Shown here one piece after another: positions 40,501 to 51,607 of a DNA stretch of 64,000 nucleotides. Source of the stretch: Cladopsammia gracilis (lineage: Eukaryota; Cnidaria; Anthozoa; Scleractinia; Dendrophylliidae); the NCBI GenBank assembly GCA_022457155.1, contig JAJGOT010000497.1, forward strand, positions 124,001 to 188,000, in the 5' to 3' direction. The position numbers were made by a program, and so were the translations under genes. The notes under the pieces are model-generated. The model saw only the letters and a program-made list of their open reading frames with translations. It had not been told where the DNA came from and did no database searches. Each line of letters starts with the position of its first letter. Positions within the stretch are counted from its first letter, which is position 1.

Positions 40501-43500
40501 GCTGATAGTTTGTAGCTGCGCACCACGCACCATCTCCCGTGGCGCTGGCTGTCATATGTAACCTGGCCTGCTTGGGTTCAAGGTACGGTTGGTATGAACT
40601 TGCGGTGATTTGTGAGTCTAAGATGCGAAAAGACTCCATTCCAAAGGCTTTGAAACAACCTATGTGCCAATGAGCAAGCTTTAGTATAATACCAGTATAG
40701 TATAGTATTGGGGTGGGGGGGGGGGGGAGTTATTGGAATTAAATGGATCGTGTCGGTGAAATACCAACCGGCAGTGATCCTCCTACCATACATATTTTTG
40801 CACGGCGCATTCGAACTGCTCATATTTTTAGAACGCATCCCCTACACCTTACAACGGCGAGTACAACAGAGATGCTATATCTTAATGTTGGGGTTCTGTT
40901 GCTGCATATACCATTGTTAGATGGATGAAGTTCGGAGTCTACCCGAACGCAACCTTACTAACAATCCCAGAAAGTAACAGGTTTGAGGAATAAAAATGCT
41001 TCAGTATGAAAACGTTTAAAAGAGAAGATATATTCTATCAAACGCAACCCCACATTGTATTTAGTATTTAACCACTATATCGTCTAGCACACGGCCATAC
41101 CAACAAAGTAGGATAACTTTGAAGAAAAGGCGACTATTAATACTCACTTGGGTATCCTGTGCATTTGTAAAGCATATTTAGCTGTGCTTTGTCAACCTCC
41201 GTTAGGCCAGATGACGGTCCTAATACCACGTGACCTCCCGCACGTGCCTCTAACGTGTTAAAGCCATTCTTACTAAAAGCGTATCGCGGCATGTGCATTA
41301 GTGACGTCATATCATACGGGGCTTCAAGTAGGTCTATCTGAGCGTGTGTATATTTTTGAAAGTTAGCCTCGTACCCTGTGGATTAGCAGAAAAAATATCA
41401 GTTTGCGCTGGGCGAAGAAAGGCATGGCATGAGAGCATGTTAATAAGGCCAGATAAACCGATCAAACATTGTGTTTGTCATGCTTTGTTGGCACATATGG
41501 CGTAAAAGGGGACAAGAAGATAGCTTTCTAGCATTTACATCCAATTTATTGTGCAAGATGCATCCATTTAAGAAAAAACAAGTTAAAACGCGCCTTTTAA
41601 CAACAACAAAAGCAACAACAACAACAACAAATAACTAATTTAATTTTTAATTATGAACTAGAATCTAAAGCTGAAAACTCCTTAATGCGAAAATGGAACC
41701 TTCCTGATAATTGAACAAGTCTCTTTTCTCCTCGTTTTCGATTTACATATATACATACGCCTTGGTGGCACTAATTGTCATACCTTTCAGCTGCGGCCAC
41801 ATAAGTATTAGTATGTGAAAATAGTTATCATATTGTAATTAGTTAATTTATTGTCACACTTGTTAATTTTTCCTTTTTTCCTTTCCTTTTTATTTTATTG
41901 TAATTTTTGTTGTTGGTGTTCATTATAATAATAATAAAAAAAAAAAAAAAAAAAACTAATTTCAGCAAAATACTCCCCGTCTCTGCTCCCCCTACCCTCC
42001 TTATTGCAGCGTCCTACCCTCGCCACCCACACTCTTTTCCTCCCATGTGGGGCACATTTTCTTAGATGTGCATGGAGCGTAGCCTCGTTTCGGTTCTAAG
42101 CTTGTTTTCGTCCTATAACATCATAAAATTACCATTTTCACTCATAACTCTGGCAGACTTCTTGAACTCGTGGGTTTAATTCTTGACATTTATTAGCTTG
42201 ATGTCGATGACATCAACAAACCTGAATGCCACTTTTCCGTCACTTGACATGGCTTTAATGGAAATATCTCGTTCACGTTTCAAGCAATGCAAAACACTGT
42301 GCTCATCCCATGAATCTATTTTAAGGGGTGTTTTGTAAATTTATGGGTGATTTTTGGGTATGTTTGGGCGGAAATAGTTTTTCTCAAAGGATTTGTAAAA
42401 TTTAGAGAAATAAGAAATATTGAAGATTTAATGAAGTTTTAAAATTAGAAATTTGAAGTTAATAATTGATAGATGGACACCAAAATAGTGAGTGAGTGTG
42501 ACAGTCCTAAAAATAGCAACCTGTGGTATCAACTGTCTGTTGGTGTTCCAAAAATAATTTTTTTCTTCTATCCCTTCATTAAACCTCTTAAAATTTCATT
42601 CAAATTTAGGTTAAGTCCAGCCTTAACGATGTAGCATTTCTTCATAGAGCAAAATGTTGAATTGTTTTCTTATCTAGATTGAACATTTTAGTAGGTAAGA
42701 AAGTCGGCTTAACGATAAAACATGTTCTTCCAATACGATGTTAGATAAAAATGATTAATCGATCGTTTAGTAGGCCTTAAAGTTTTGGAAGTAGAAGAGC
42801 TGAATACTTCCCGCGCCAAGAAACTTCCCAGTCAGCTTGGCTTGCCGCCATTGCTTGATTCAAATGATCAATAACGATTGGATGACGTCACATAACGTCA
42901 TATGACGTCGTCCAATCAACGGAAAAAAAGATTGCTTCGTTTTGTGGAAAGGCTAATCACGTATACAAGGCCTTTTTTACCTGAGTGGTTTTAGGGCCTG
43001 CTTTACAGCGACGATGTTTTTGTGAACATTCAAAAACATACTTACACGTGAGACCGGTTTTTAGAATAATAGCCGGCTCGAGTTTTGCAAACGTTCAGTG
43101 TGACGTCATCGGAACTCATCGGAGCATGGCAACTGGGCATTGCGAAATGGCGGCTGTTGAATATTCAATATGATTGGCTAACCCAAGTGGATTAACAAAT
43201 GTTTGCGGACGTCTTGGGAAACATACTTCCGTTTCCATGACTTCTAAAAATAACTTATGTGAAATTCAGATATCCCAAGGGTTCGCGTCTCCCTTTCTGT
43301 CCCTCTGTCTCTCTCTGTAATGTCAAATGGCCAAATTCAAGTTTTGAGGACAATGATGATACAAGACAGTTTAATTCAGTTAGAATCAGCTATTCGATCC
43401 AGTTATCGATTCTGGCAGGTACAGGGAAAAACTTCGAATTTCGGTTCCAGTGACAATTCGTGAATATGAAAAGTATTGAACGAATTGAAACATTTGGGTA

Positions 43501-46500
43501 GAAATTTCACTCGATCGCTCAATCGTTCGATCGGATGTAAACATTGAGCCCGCGATATGAAATGGTCACCTGCCTTACCTATGGGGACAGCATTGGAGGG
43601 AGGGGAGGGTGGGAGTTGGACACAGGGCATGGGGTATTCGTGAATATGTAATGGTCATCTGCCTTACCCATGGGGATGGCATTGGAGGGAGGGGAGGGTG
43701 GGAGTTGGACACAGGGCATGGGGTATTCGTGAATATGTAATGGTCATCTGCCTTACCCATGGGGATGGCATTGGAGGGAGGGGAGGGTGGGAGTTGGACG
43801 TAGGTAGTGGGGGAAGGGAATCGTTGAAGCAAAATGTCTAGGAGAGGGGAGGGTCCGAAAGTTTTGCATTCGCGAGTTGGCTCATGGGATCGATTATTAC
43901 CTTGCATGATGTTGTCATGTTTGACGATAACATAAGAGTCTCGATCATAACGAGAACTTGTGTGAAAGAAGCCGAAGGCGTGCATGAGTTCATGTAAGAC
44001 GGTTTGAATTGTACCACATCCGGAACCAATGCTAATTGACTGACCATTGGAGATATGCGCTTGTCCAACATAAGACCAGCATCTGAGGATGATGCAACAT
44101 ATAAAGTAAATATAAATATATGACTGTACCAGGAGCAATAGACTAGGACTGATTATCAACTCATTCAATAGTCCATTGGCTGATCTTCAAACGAACTAGG
44201 ATGTTAAGGAGTAGAGGTCTTGCTTATCTCCTTCCGTTTGTCAGAACTGAACGTTTTAAATGATGTTTTATAAAAAGATGTCTTTTTAACTATATTTACT
44301 CGTGTTTGTAATTTCTTTTCTATATTTTTATCAGCTTTTATCACCTTTGTAATCTAGAACGTTCATCTTTTAAAACTGTATAAAGAGAAATTTTTGTTAT
44401 TATATTGGCGTGCGATTTTCAAAACTTTCAAAGATATTTCGGCCTCGATGCTATTTTTTTTGTAATAAATTAGTAACTTAATGTTGGCGTCCACTCGCTG
44501 CCATTGAAATCGAGCACCACCTTGGAAGGTCGAGCATTTGCTGTCACCGCTGCTCTCATCACTATGGAACTCTCTCCCGAAGGAACTGCGCCACATTCCA
44601 TCGCTTCACACATTTAAACATGCCAACTAAAGACTTACCTTTTTAGAACAGCTTATAGTTAGTTGAATGCCTTAAATTTAAATACTCTTTTTATAAATAT
44701 CTATTTTTATCTAGTCATTTTAATTACTGTAATTGGTAATATAATTCTAGGCCTATTTTTTACATCATCTTAAAACTGATGAAGTTTTTAGACATTAGAT
44801 TGTATCATTGTAAGTTTTAAATGTTTACGTTTCATATCTGATATTTGTGTGTTGGAGCAAGGAAAACGCAACGGAAGCAATTCGACTCCTACCCAGTCTC
44901 TTGCAGCTCCATCGTTCTTTGCGCGAACAACACTGCAACCTAAAAGCGAGCCACACCTACCTCGCCCCATTCTCCGCACTTACCCTGTGCTCCTAATGAA
45001 TCGTATGTAATACTGCTGGCTTGTCCTTTGCGTAAACCTAATGCAGGATATCGATTGCACTTGAGTCATGGCGTCCAGTATCGCTTGTTTGTCGCTTGGA
45101 TAGTTATCTAAGTATGATTATCATAAGTCATTAGTTATTTGATTAGTTTTTTGTCAATTGTTCTTAGTAGAGGCTTTTTAAGTAATGACCCGCATAATAA
45201 GGATAGTGCTGAACGGCAATGGAATGTCAAGCACGATGGAATGTCAAGTTTTTTTATTGTTACAACTAGTGATCTCATTGGCCTAGACTCAAAAACCGCT
45301 AAAAAGTTAAGGTTCAAGGTGCATTTTGTCTAATTTTTTTTTAAGGTTTCAAGTAATTTGAGACCCAATCGCACAACATACAAATTTTAAAAGATATTGC
45401 ATTTGGGGAACTTCATCAAAGAAGCAAAATTATTAGCCATTGTCTTCTGCTATTCTGATTGGTTAAGCACGAACATTTCCTAAAATTTATTTGACGCAAA
45501 TGGATTTTCTTTATTTTTTATAATGAAATATAATTATTAACCATCAGCTCCTCTTCTATTCTTGAAATCAAAGATATTCTATGTGGGAAAGAGCCAATGC
45601 CGCAGAACAATGAAGTTTGCTATCGTTCTTATGTGGAACATTACTTAAATAATGCCTTCTATTTTTGCGGGATTAAGAATTCGCGAATATTGTCCTAAGT
45701 TGCTCTGCTAAATTTTTCGAGGGTAACATTTTCGCGATAAATTAAAGGTATTAGGGTATTGTTTGACCATGAAAATGATTGTGAACTTTTAAAAGATGGC
45801 TCCTAGAGGTTTACTAAAAGCATCTACACTGACAATCATGGGTTAGTTTTTTTCTCTTATCTTGCAAATTTGGCTCTCGAGATTTACTAGTAAGGATGCC
45901 AACATATTTATGCTTATTTATCAGTGATCAATTATTTGGAAGAAGTCGTTGTCATGGCAACAAAGCATCTGAAGAATTCGAGTTTTCTTCGGTGAATTGT
46001 TTTTTAAGCATTGCTATCTTGAGGAAATGGTAAAGGCTAACTGTTTGGAAAAATAAAACATAGGGTCATTCAGACAATTTTTCCAATATCACGCAATTTT
46101 ATATATTTAACTAGTTAACTAAATTGCGCGATGGGATATGTGAGAAAATCTGCTGTTAACGTTTGTTTTTTTTTGCTTTGCCAACGTCATGATTAAATCG
46201 GGAAACCCTATATTATCATCAGTAAAATTAGCATCAGCGCGCGCGCGGCTATGAAGCTATAGTGAGCCACCTTAACACGTGTTCGGCATGAAACATGTAC
46301 ATGGAGCAATGTGAAGTGGAAAAGGGTTTTCATTTTACAAAACGTATCACTTACTAAACACTGAATCGATCTCATAAGGAACCACTCCATTTGTCCAGAG
46401 GTAGATGTCGTTGTTCACAGCACCTCTTTCTTGTGTTGGCTTTTTCCGCTTTCTTACGCCCTCGGCGACAAGCGCTTCAGTGTTTGATGACAATTTTATA

Positions 46501-49490
46501 TCTCCCTCGAACCTATCTATAAGTAAACAAAAACAATAACATACTATTAAAATGACAATAATAAATTTGAATCCTCCAAACTTAGTCAATTCAGGAGTCT
46601 TTTTTTGATCAATGTTAATGTTTTTTTTCTATACTGAGATCGAGCAGACCAAGTAGTTGCAATTGTGTAGCGACAGACCAAGTAATTGCAATAGTGTAGA
46701 CCTGAATCACGGCATCTGTAGCTGTCGTTATATAACCAACCTCAAATCAGCAACTTAAAAACCATTTTTCAAATTTTCTAAAATTTAAGGTGGCTTTGAA
46801 CCACTTCCCAATAATGTTTTAGAAAGTGGACTCGTTTGTTTTTTACAATCAACAGTTAACTGCTTCTGAAAAGTGAGCAATATATGTTGCAAACTGAAAA
46901 CTGGAACATGCCTATAAAACAGCAATAAAAGACGTATTCGCCTGTTCAAGCAAGCCTTCACGTACACTTTGCAAGCTGGATAGTGTCCGTTGACCGTTTA
47001 AAATTGTCCGCGTTGTCCTTCTTAGAGAGGTGTCCGCTTTATAGAGAGTTTAGTTACAGTAAAATCATGACAGAAAACGGCAGCGATCAACACCAGAGGT
47101 CCTTCTTATTTAGAGGTGTCCGTACGAGAGAGTTGGCTGTAAACTGATGAAAATCTACGGTGGGAAATACACATTGATAAATTATCTAAAAAGATCGCTT
47201 CTGGGATATGAGCCATAAAAAGAATTGTGCCTCCATCTACTCTTCATTATATATACAACGCGCTAATTCAATCTCACTTGAATTACTGCAACCTTATTTG
47301 GGGTAATTGTGGTAAAACTTTATTTGACAGGCTTCAGAAGCTTCAGAACCGTGCCGCTCGTGTTTTAACCTTTTCTAGTTATGACGCGGACGCCAACTGC
47401 CTAATTAGACAACTCGATTGGAAAGATTTGAGCACACAGTTTCAAATACAGAAAATCTTAATGGTTTACAAGTGTTTAAATGGTCTTGTGCCTGAATACC
47501 TGTCCTCTAAATTTGTTAAACGAAATGAAATACGTTATTCCCTGAGGGACTCTGATAACAAACTAGTCGTCCCGTTCCCACGAACTAATTACATGAAAAA
47601 CAGCTTCAGTTATAGAGGAGGAGTTCTCTGGAACAGCTTACCCTGTGATATGAGAGAATTTTTAATTTAAACTACACACGGCATTCATGAAAAACAGGTA
47701 CTTTATTTAGATTAATTGTAGTTAGCTTTGTAATTTGTTTAGGCTAGTTAGGTTAGGTTCCTGATGATTTTACCGTGTTTAAATAAAGATTTACAATTTA
47801 CAGTTTACAGTTTAAACTGAAATCGGTGTAGTGGCCAAGTGTCACCTTGGAGACGGTTACTTCCACATGTGATCGTCGTTCAGTGCTTAAATCTATCTGA
47901 CTGTATAAAATGATTGGTTAATTTCTTTTACTAATGTATATTTTCTTTTCAATGACCCCCTTCCTCTTAACAGCGACTTAATATAGTTCCATTAACTAAA
48001 GAAGGCTGGATTAAAATAATCAAAACCCATCCTGTCCTTCTCCTCCCACGTTTTTATTTTATCAGATTACAAGCCGCTTGGCCAACTTTACTTAACCTGA
48101 GTAAATGGACTGACAGTTTTCAAACACAACCCCAGCATTTTGTTATACTATCTGTCTTTCATACTATGTCTTACAATGGCGTTATAAATAGCGAAACTAA
48201 ATGGTTGAACGGATTTGTACTGTTATTTTTAACTCCACAAAGACGCCGAAGAACCGAACCGAGCCTTGCTTTGTAAATTCTTTATACTGTTTACGAGACG
48301 ACTATACCATATGTTTGTTCAATTCGCCTTTTAATGCAACTGAGAAATGTATGTATACGGACATTCGACAGCATGTAAATTAAAGGCGCTATAACTGCCA
48401 CTTTCGATTTAGCAACATTGCCCACCCTAACTCATAAATGCATGCGAACACAACAGACCACGACACCGGTCACCACGTTCTCTATAGCTCCCCTTTCAGA
48501 GACGACAAGGCCAATCGTTTAACCTCATTGCCGAATGTTACGATCTTCCGAACTGAACAGAAACAAAGTGTTGATCACCGTCAGCTTGTTTATACAATAT
48601 GCTTTAAGTCGTTTTCTATCGGGACCAAATTTTCAGCTTCAATCGGTTTTGGTTGTTTTGGCTAAGTGCATGGTCCCATAAAACACTAGCAACTGTTTTA
48701 TGATGAAAAGCTTAATAGCGTTGGACTGTTTCAACCATTTCAGCGAGAGGCTGGTTGATCAACCGGCAAACGAACCCAAAACAGCTTGTCCCAAGTAGGA
48801 CACTAAGAAACTCAACCGACCAAAAACGGTTTATGTCACTGAACAGAACACGACCTAAGACTCAAGCGCAGCTTTTCAGCATGCATACTCTTTTCGTTTG
48901 CTTTTTTATGAAATACCCAAGAAGAAATAAGAAAACTGAACCCATGGACATTTTTTCGGCAACAAAAACGAGATTTCTTCAATGTCGCACGTATTCCCGA
49001 GGCGTTAATAACATTTAATTGATTATATTTTGCTTTCAGCCATCGTAACAGAAAAATTGATTAAATCACTTTGATGACCACACCAAGATAGCAAGTAATA
49101 CACTATACTTTCACGGTGTACTGCATTTTAGCCGAATATGATGCAAACCAAGAATCAGCTTTATAGGGGAATTAGGTTACATTCAAAGCTACTTATAAAT
49201 GCGACGTATAAATTAGATATCCTGCTATTACCACTGAGCTTCTTACAAACCATGGCCGCGAGACGATGTTTTTCCGTTGTTTACCTACCGACGGAACAAA
49301 CTTGAACGCAATAATGTTCATGCTTACTATGTCCGTGGGCTTTGGCCCATGGGACTTTTCGAGGATTCTTTTCCTTGAATGTTTCCTCGCCGTCTATGCC
49401 CCTCGAGAGAGCCGGAGATGCGTTGATACATTTTAGTAACATGACGATAAAGATCTCAATAAATATAATCTTCACTCCTTGAAAATCCAT
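37358..49490 (-). CDS. secreted astacin metalloprotease with F5/8 type C (discoidin) domain
   Basis: Eight minus-strand exons join in frame: 49328-49490, 46355-46516, 44984-45107, 43901-44082, 41148-41375, 40484-40659, 39814-39954, 37369-37507; about 438 residues. Order: signal peptide (MDFQGVKIIFIEIFIVMLL), propeptide with RFEGDI (the FxGD inhibitory motif), mature start RGAVNNDIYLWTNGVVPYEI, zinc site HELMHAFGFFHTSSRYDRD, Met-turn SLMHM, then LYKC closing the astacin domain. A complete discoidin domain follows, from GMESFRILDSQITASS to VEIYGC. Astacins are zinc endopeptidases; discoidin domains bind lipids or glycans, so an extracellular role is likely. The Met-turn Tyr, usually a zinc ligand, is Met. 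Reading through the last donor gives GKS and a stop at 37358-37360, so that exon may be terminal; otherwise a short last exon is missing. Confidence 0.88.
37918..38258. mobile_element. MITE copy B
   Basis: The left end CAACCTCGTCCCCAGGGCCT and CTGTTTTCAAAATGGCGGG pair with the right CCCGCCATTTTTAAAGCGGAG and GGCCTGGAGACGAG. The interior carries CAAAATACTCCAAAAATCGTGGAGTATTTTGTCACG, itself an inverted repeat. It is uninterrupted, unlike copy A. It lies in the last intron of the astacin-type gene. Confidence 0.8.
38456..38876 (-). mobile_element. LINE 3' fragment (CR1/L2-like)
   Basis: Minus-strand frame 38876-38682 reads VVIPSFRTNLRRFCPSVIG, then FFWNSIPQLIRDKPSKKMFR, then ALLRWYLAQY and a stop. 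An (F/L)WNS(I/L)P block near the C-terminus is typical of CR1/L2-type reverse transcriptase ORFs. The 3' UTR ends in an (AATG)n-type tail near 38456-38475. Severely 5' truncated. Confidence 0.65.
39238..39430. repeat. diverged relative of the MITE A/B family
   Basis: CCAAAATGGCGCGCGAAGAA and the inverted repeat CAAAACACTCCAATAATCCCGGAGTGTTTTG parallel the corresponding parts of copies A and B. Ends are not clear. Confidence 0.45.
39814..39954 (-). CDS. astacin-discoidin gene: middle discoidin exon
   Basis: The acceptor is ATCTTTCTCAG above 39954 and the donor GTACGC at 39808-39813. It encodes VDLGGRKKVTGIATQGKMDW, then NSWVTNLEVWGSLDKYNWY: the core of an F5/8 type C domain. 141 bases, phase 0 on both sides. 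Confidence 0.92.
40484..40659 (-). CDS. astacin-discoidin gene: first discoidin exon
   Basis: The acceptor TTGGCACATAG is above 40659 and the donor GTTAGC at 40478-40483. It encodes CFKAFGMESFRILDSQITAS, then ARLHMTASATGDGAWCAA and GEWLQ. The opening Cys and GMESxxIxDSQITASS are signatures of the domain. Confidence 0.92.
40707..40732. repeat. G-rich run
   Basis: TTGGGGTGGGGGGGGGGGGG in the intron between astacin and discoidin exons; a possible quadruplex on the + strand, with no evidence of function. Confidence 0.6.
41148..41375 (-). CDS. astacin-discoidin gene: Met-turn exon
   Basis: The acceptor ATCCACAG is above 41375 and the donor GTGAGT at 41142-41147. It encodes YEANFQKYTHAQIDLLEAPY, DMTSLMHMPRYAFSKNG, and GLTEVDKAQLNMLYKC. 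SxMHY is expected at the Met-turn; here the last residue is Met. The end of the exon closes the astacin fold with its final Cys. Confidence 0.92.
41376..43500 (-). other. intron between zinc-site and Met-turn exons
   Basis: I find only A/T-rich sequence, an A20 run at 41938-41955 and a 42-bp palindrome with CRE-like words (42876-42917). No gene. Confidence 0.6.
42876..42917. repeat. 42-bp palindrome with TGACGTC words
   Basis: GATTGGATGACGTCA and TGACGTCGTCCAATC are inverted with one mismatch each side, around an ACATAACGTCATA centre. It combines a CCAAT-box-like and CRE-like word at both ends. Regulatory function is speculative; it lies in an intron. Confidence 0.6.
43505..43810. repeat. 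89-bp tandem repeat, three copies, with shared leader
   Basis: GCCTTACC(C/T)ATGGGGA recurs at 43572, 43661 and 43750. The leader CACTCGATCGCTCAATCG ... GAGCCCGCGATATGAAATGG (43510-43565) matches the intron-8 sequence of NNT around 27918 and 28217. So the same dispersed repeat has expanded here but not there. Confidence 0.85.
43901..44082 (-). CDS. astacin-discoidin gene: zinc-binding exon
   Basis: The acceptor GCATCATCCTCAG is above 44082 and the donor GTAATA at 43895-43900. It encodes CWSYVGQAHISNGQSISIGS, GCGTIQTVLHELMHAFGFFH, TSSRYDRDSYVIV and KHDNIMQ. HExxHxxGFxHxxxRxDRD is complete: three zinc His, the catalytic Glu and the family Arg/Asp residues. Confidence 0.96.
44460..44760 (+). mobile_element. 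LINE 3' fragment, frameshifted
   Basis: Three frames in turn give RAFAVTA, LWNSLPKELRHIPSLHTFK and LKTYLFRTAYS then stop. This is the C-terminal tail of a CR1/L2-type reverse transcriptase with two small indels. The following A/T-rich tract would be its 3' UTR. It lies antisense in an intron of the astacin-type gene. Confidence 0.65.
44984..45107 (-). CDS. astacin-discoidin gene: early catalytic-domain exon
   Basis: The acceptor CATACTTAG is above 45107 and the donor GTAAGT at 44978-44983. It encodes NYPSDKQAILDAMTQVQSIS and CIRFTQRTSQQYYIRFIRST. The conserved ...AM..(V/I)....CIRF order is that of astacin helix A and strand. Two bases of a Gly codon are left for the next exon, giving STGCWS. 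Confidence 0.93.
46355..46516 (-). CDS. astacin-discoidin gene: propeptide and mature N-terminus exon
   Basis: The acceptor TGTTTACTTATAG is above 46516 and the donor GTAAGT at 46349-46354. It encodes RFEGDIKLSSNTEALVAEGV, the basic RKRKKPTQE stretch and RGAVNNDIYLWTNGVVPYEI. The FEGD Asp is the zinc-blocking residue of the proenzyme in this family. Activation would occur after the basic stretch, before the RGAV start. Confidence 0.93.
46517..49327 (-). other. first intron of the astacin-type gene
   Basis: It holds a + strand LINE fragment (47215-47815) and otherwise no recognised feature. Around 46990-47140 a motif AGAGAGGTGTCCG occurs three times in loose inverted/direct order. Confidence 0.6.
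47215..47815 (+). mobile_element. LINE 3' end (CR1/L2-like), intact C-terminal frame
   Basis: The frame 47227-47670 reads YNALIQSHLNYCNLIWGNCG, LQKLQNRAARVLTF, then VYKCLNGLVPEYL and GGVLWNSLPCDMRE. These are the post-palm and C-terminal blocks of a reverse transcriptase ORF. AATAAA at about 47780 precedes a TTTACAGTTTACAG tail. The frame has no stop over 147 codons, so it is younger than the copies at 985-1323 and 44460-44760. Confidence 0.8.
49328..49490 (-). CDS. astacin-discoidin gene: signal-peptide exon
   Basis: ATG at 49488-49490; MDFQGVKIIFIEIFIVMLLK then CINASPALSRG gives a hydrophobic core and a probable cleavage after NA or AS. The acidic/basic propeptide start follows. The donor GTAAGC is at 49322-49327. 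The one leftover base fits the two-base start of exon 46355-46516. I see no other exon between them, but a small one could be missed. Confidence 0.75.
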
Positions 49491-51016
49491 CGCGATTAGG
49501 AAAATATAGATTTGTCAACCAACAGTTCGAGATGAAAGTTACTTTCGAACGGAGTTTGAAAACGCTCTTTGAGAACGGTCGAACCCAACAGAATAACTAT
49601 CCTATGGCCGATGCTTTTAAGGTTGGAATGAATTCAGCAGCCTGGTATAAGGGAGTTGTTATCATTCGATGCCTTTGAAATCGTTTTTACAGCTGTGCTA
49701 ATAAGTCCTATAATAATAATAGGAATTTTCTTGACGTATTGAAATTTTCTGTTTATACTGTCCGTTTTGTCCAAAGTGGATGAAATGGTGAAATGTTGTT
49801 TTAATGAAAAGATTTTATCATGTGATCTAGAAAACTATAACACTATATACGGCGTGAAAAGTGTTATAGATACCGGCTTGCTAGGAAGATATCAGTTTGT
49901 GTAAATTACTTGCATATTTTTCTTTTTACCCACGGCATAAAGTTGTACGGTTATTTTGTGATTGGAAAAAATCGACCGCGCTCCTTTATGCTGGTATATA
50001 AGAGTGTTAAAGTAAAACAAATGAGTTGACTTTTGACTTTGCAAACAAAGTTTATTCGTAACAAAGTTGTTTATCAGAGCACAATCATCATACAAGGCGA
50101 TTAACAATAATGGTTCTATAAAATTATACTCATAAAATGACCAAAACAAGATGTGACGAAGATTCTGATCAACTGTAAAGCATAAGAAATTTTGGCATCA
50201 GTGTTTATTTCTTCGCTATTTTCTGATTTTTTTTTATATATTATTTTCGTCTCTTTGGTCTCCGCGGTAAACACTTGGAAAACACTTTTGTGTTTTTCAA
50301 AATTTTCGCCAATCAAATCTCGTGTCATATGTCAAAAATATTGACTTAAAAAATGGAACATTAATGTACTTCAGTTTGAAAAATGGTTCCGTAGTAAGTG
50401 CCTTCTTGTCTTGAAGAAGTTTTGTACATTTACAGTAACTGTCATTCTCAGCTGCCCAAAATCCTAAATCCTTGGATTAGAAGTGATAGCTGACAAAAAC
50501 TCATTTCCCGGCGATAAAACTGTTTAGAGTATTTATTTTTCTTGTTCAGAATTGCATTTGTTGATGCTAGCAGAAAATATTTACTGTTCAATACCCAGTG
50601 CCGTTGTTCTCTCTCTGCACTAAATTGCTGATTGCAGTCTTAAAGATGCTAAAACAACTGTCTCAGGAAAACGGGTACGGTCCTTTTTGTCAGCGGGGAA
50701 ATTATCAGGGGTAGTTATACCAAACGTGCTAAAACAAACAAGCTGAAATATTTTTAATATTGCAGCCTGCTCACGCTGCAATATTAAAAACCAGTCTGAG
50801 ATTATCAAGGACACCAAACAACAATTTTCAATTGATTCTTTTTTATTTCACGCTCTTCTTAAATTACACTTATGAAAATTCCCGGAACAGGCTTCCTTAA
50901 GCGCTCATCTGAAGCAAAATTAGTCAATACATTACTCACTAATAAAAATGCCATGGGGCGATTCAATTAAATTATGTCTAAAAAGCAGAAAAATTAAACG
51001 GGCTAATAAAACTTAC
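49491..51016. other. upstream of astacin-type gene, no gene seen
   Basis: Short frames only. A hairpin ATTTTTAATATTGCAGC/GCTGCAATATTAAAAAC lies at about 50750-50790. Confidence 0.5.
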
Positions 51017-51100
51017 CCTCGTTCTCCAAACCACCAGCTTTAGGTGAATCTTCGCCAGCTAGTATTTCGGTTTGGCAAGATTTCCGTATAGGGATGATAT
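51017..51100 (-). CDS. possible isolated exon, family unknown
   Basis: The acceptor GTTTGTAAACAG is above 51100 and the donor GTAAGT at 51011-51016. The 84-base segment is open in only one frame (IIPIRKSCQTEILAGEDSPK then AGGLENE), phase 1 on both sides. It lies upstream of the signal-peptide exon of the astacin-type gene. It could be an exon of another transcript or chance. I do not recognise a family. Confidence 0.3.
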
Positions 51101-51337
51101 CTGTTTACAAACATTCTTTTTGTTATTCAAATGTGCCAACCACTGGAACAAAAGAACCCTTTGTTTCGAATAAGGCTCTGGTTGGCACATTAATAACAAT
51201 TGGTGGCGTCATTGATATCTTCCCCATAACCCCTCACATTAATTATGCATACGCGCTATTTTAAAAGAGAACGATAGTGAAAACAATAGACTGCCTTTGG
51301 GAATAGCATACAATAAAAAAAGAGCATTTTCATCAAA

Positions 51338-51607
51338 ATAGTCCAGTTTCGAATTCGCTATGACCGCTGAATTCAAACACCTATAACACATTGATTCAGG
51401 GTTAGACTCGACCTAATGTAAAATATTCACAAATACCGGCAGAAGATGCGTGAAATTTAAAAATTAAACAATAGACAGAGCTCTGAACAGGTCATCTTCT
51501 CGCCTGAATTTGTGAATATTTTACATCAGGTCGAGTCTAACCCTGTATCAATGTGTCACTGGTGTTTGAATTCAGCGGTCATAGCGAATTCGAAACTGGA
51601 CTATTTG
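51338..51607. repeat. foldback/MITE with ~100-bp arms
   Basis: Arms 51338-51440 and 51505-51607 are inverted: AATAGTCCAGTTTCGAATTC / GAATTCGAAACTGGACTATT and GGGTTAGACTCGACCTAATG / complement, with few mismatches. The ~65-bp centre is unrelated. Confidence 0.85.

Noticed and set aside
43575..43900. Extension of the zinc-site exon into the 89-bp repeat
   Set aside because: The frame runs past a valid donor (GTAATA) into Pro/Ser-rich translation of the repeat; the Met-turn exon matches in phase only if the donor is used.
46347..46589. Apparent signal peptide reading straight into the astacin propeptide exon
   Set aside because: The frame starts at TTG, not ATG, and its hydrophobic run is the T-rich polypyrimidine tract before a good acceptor (TTTACTTATAG at 46517). 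The exon at 49328-49490 gives a proper ATG and matching phase.
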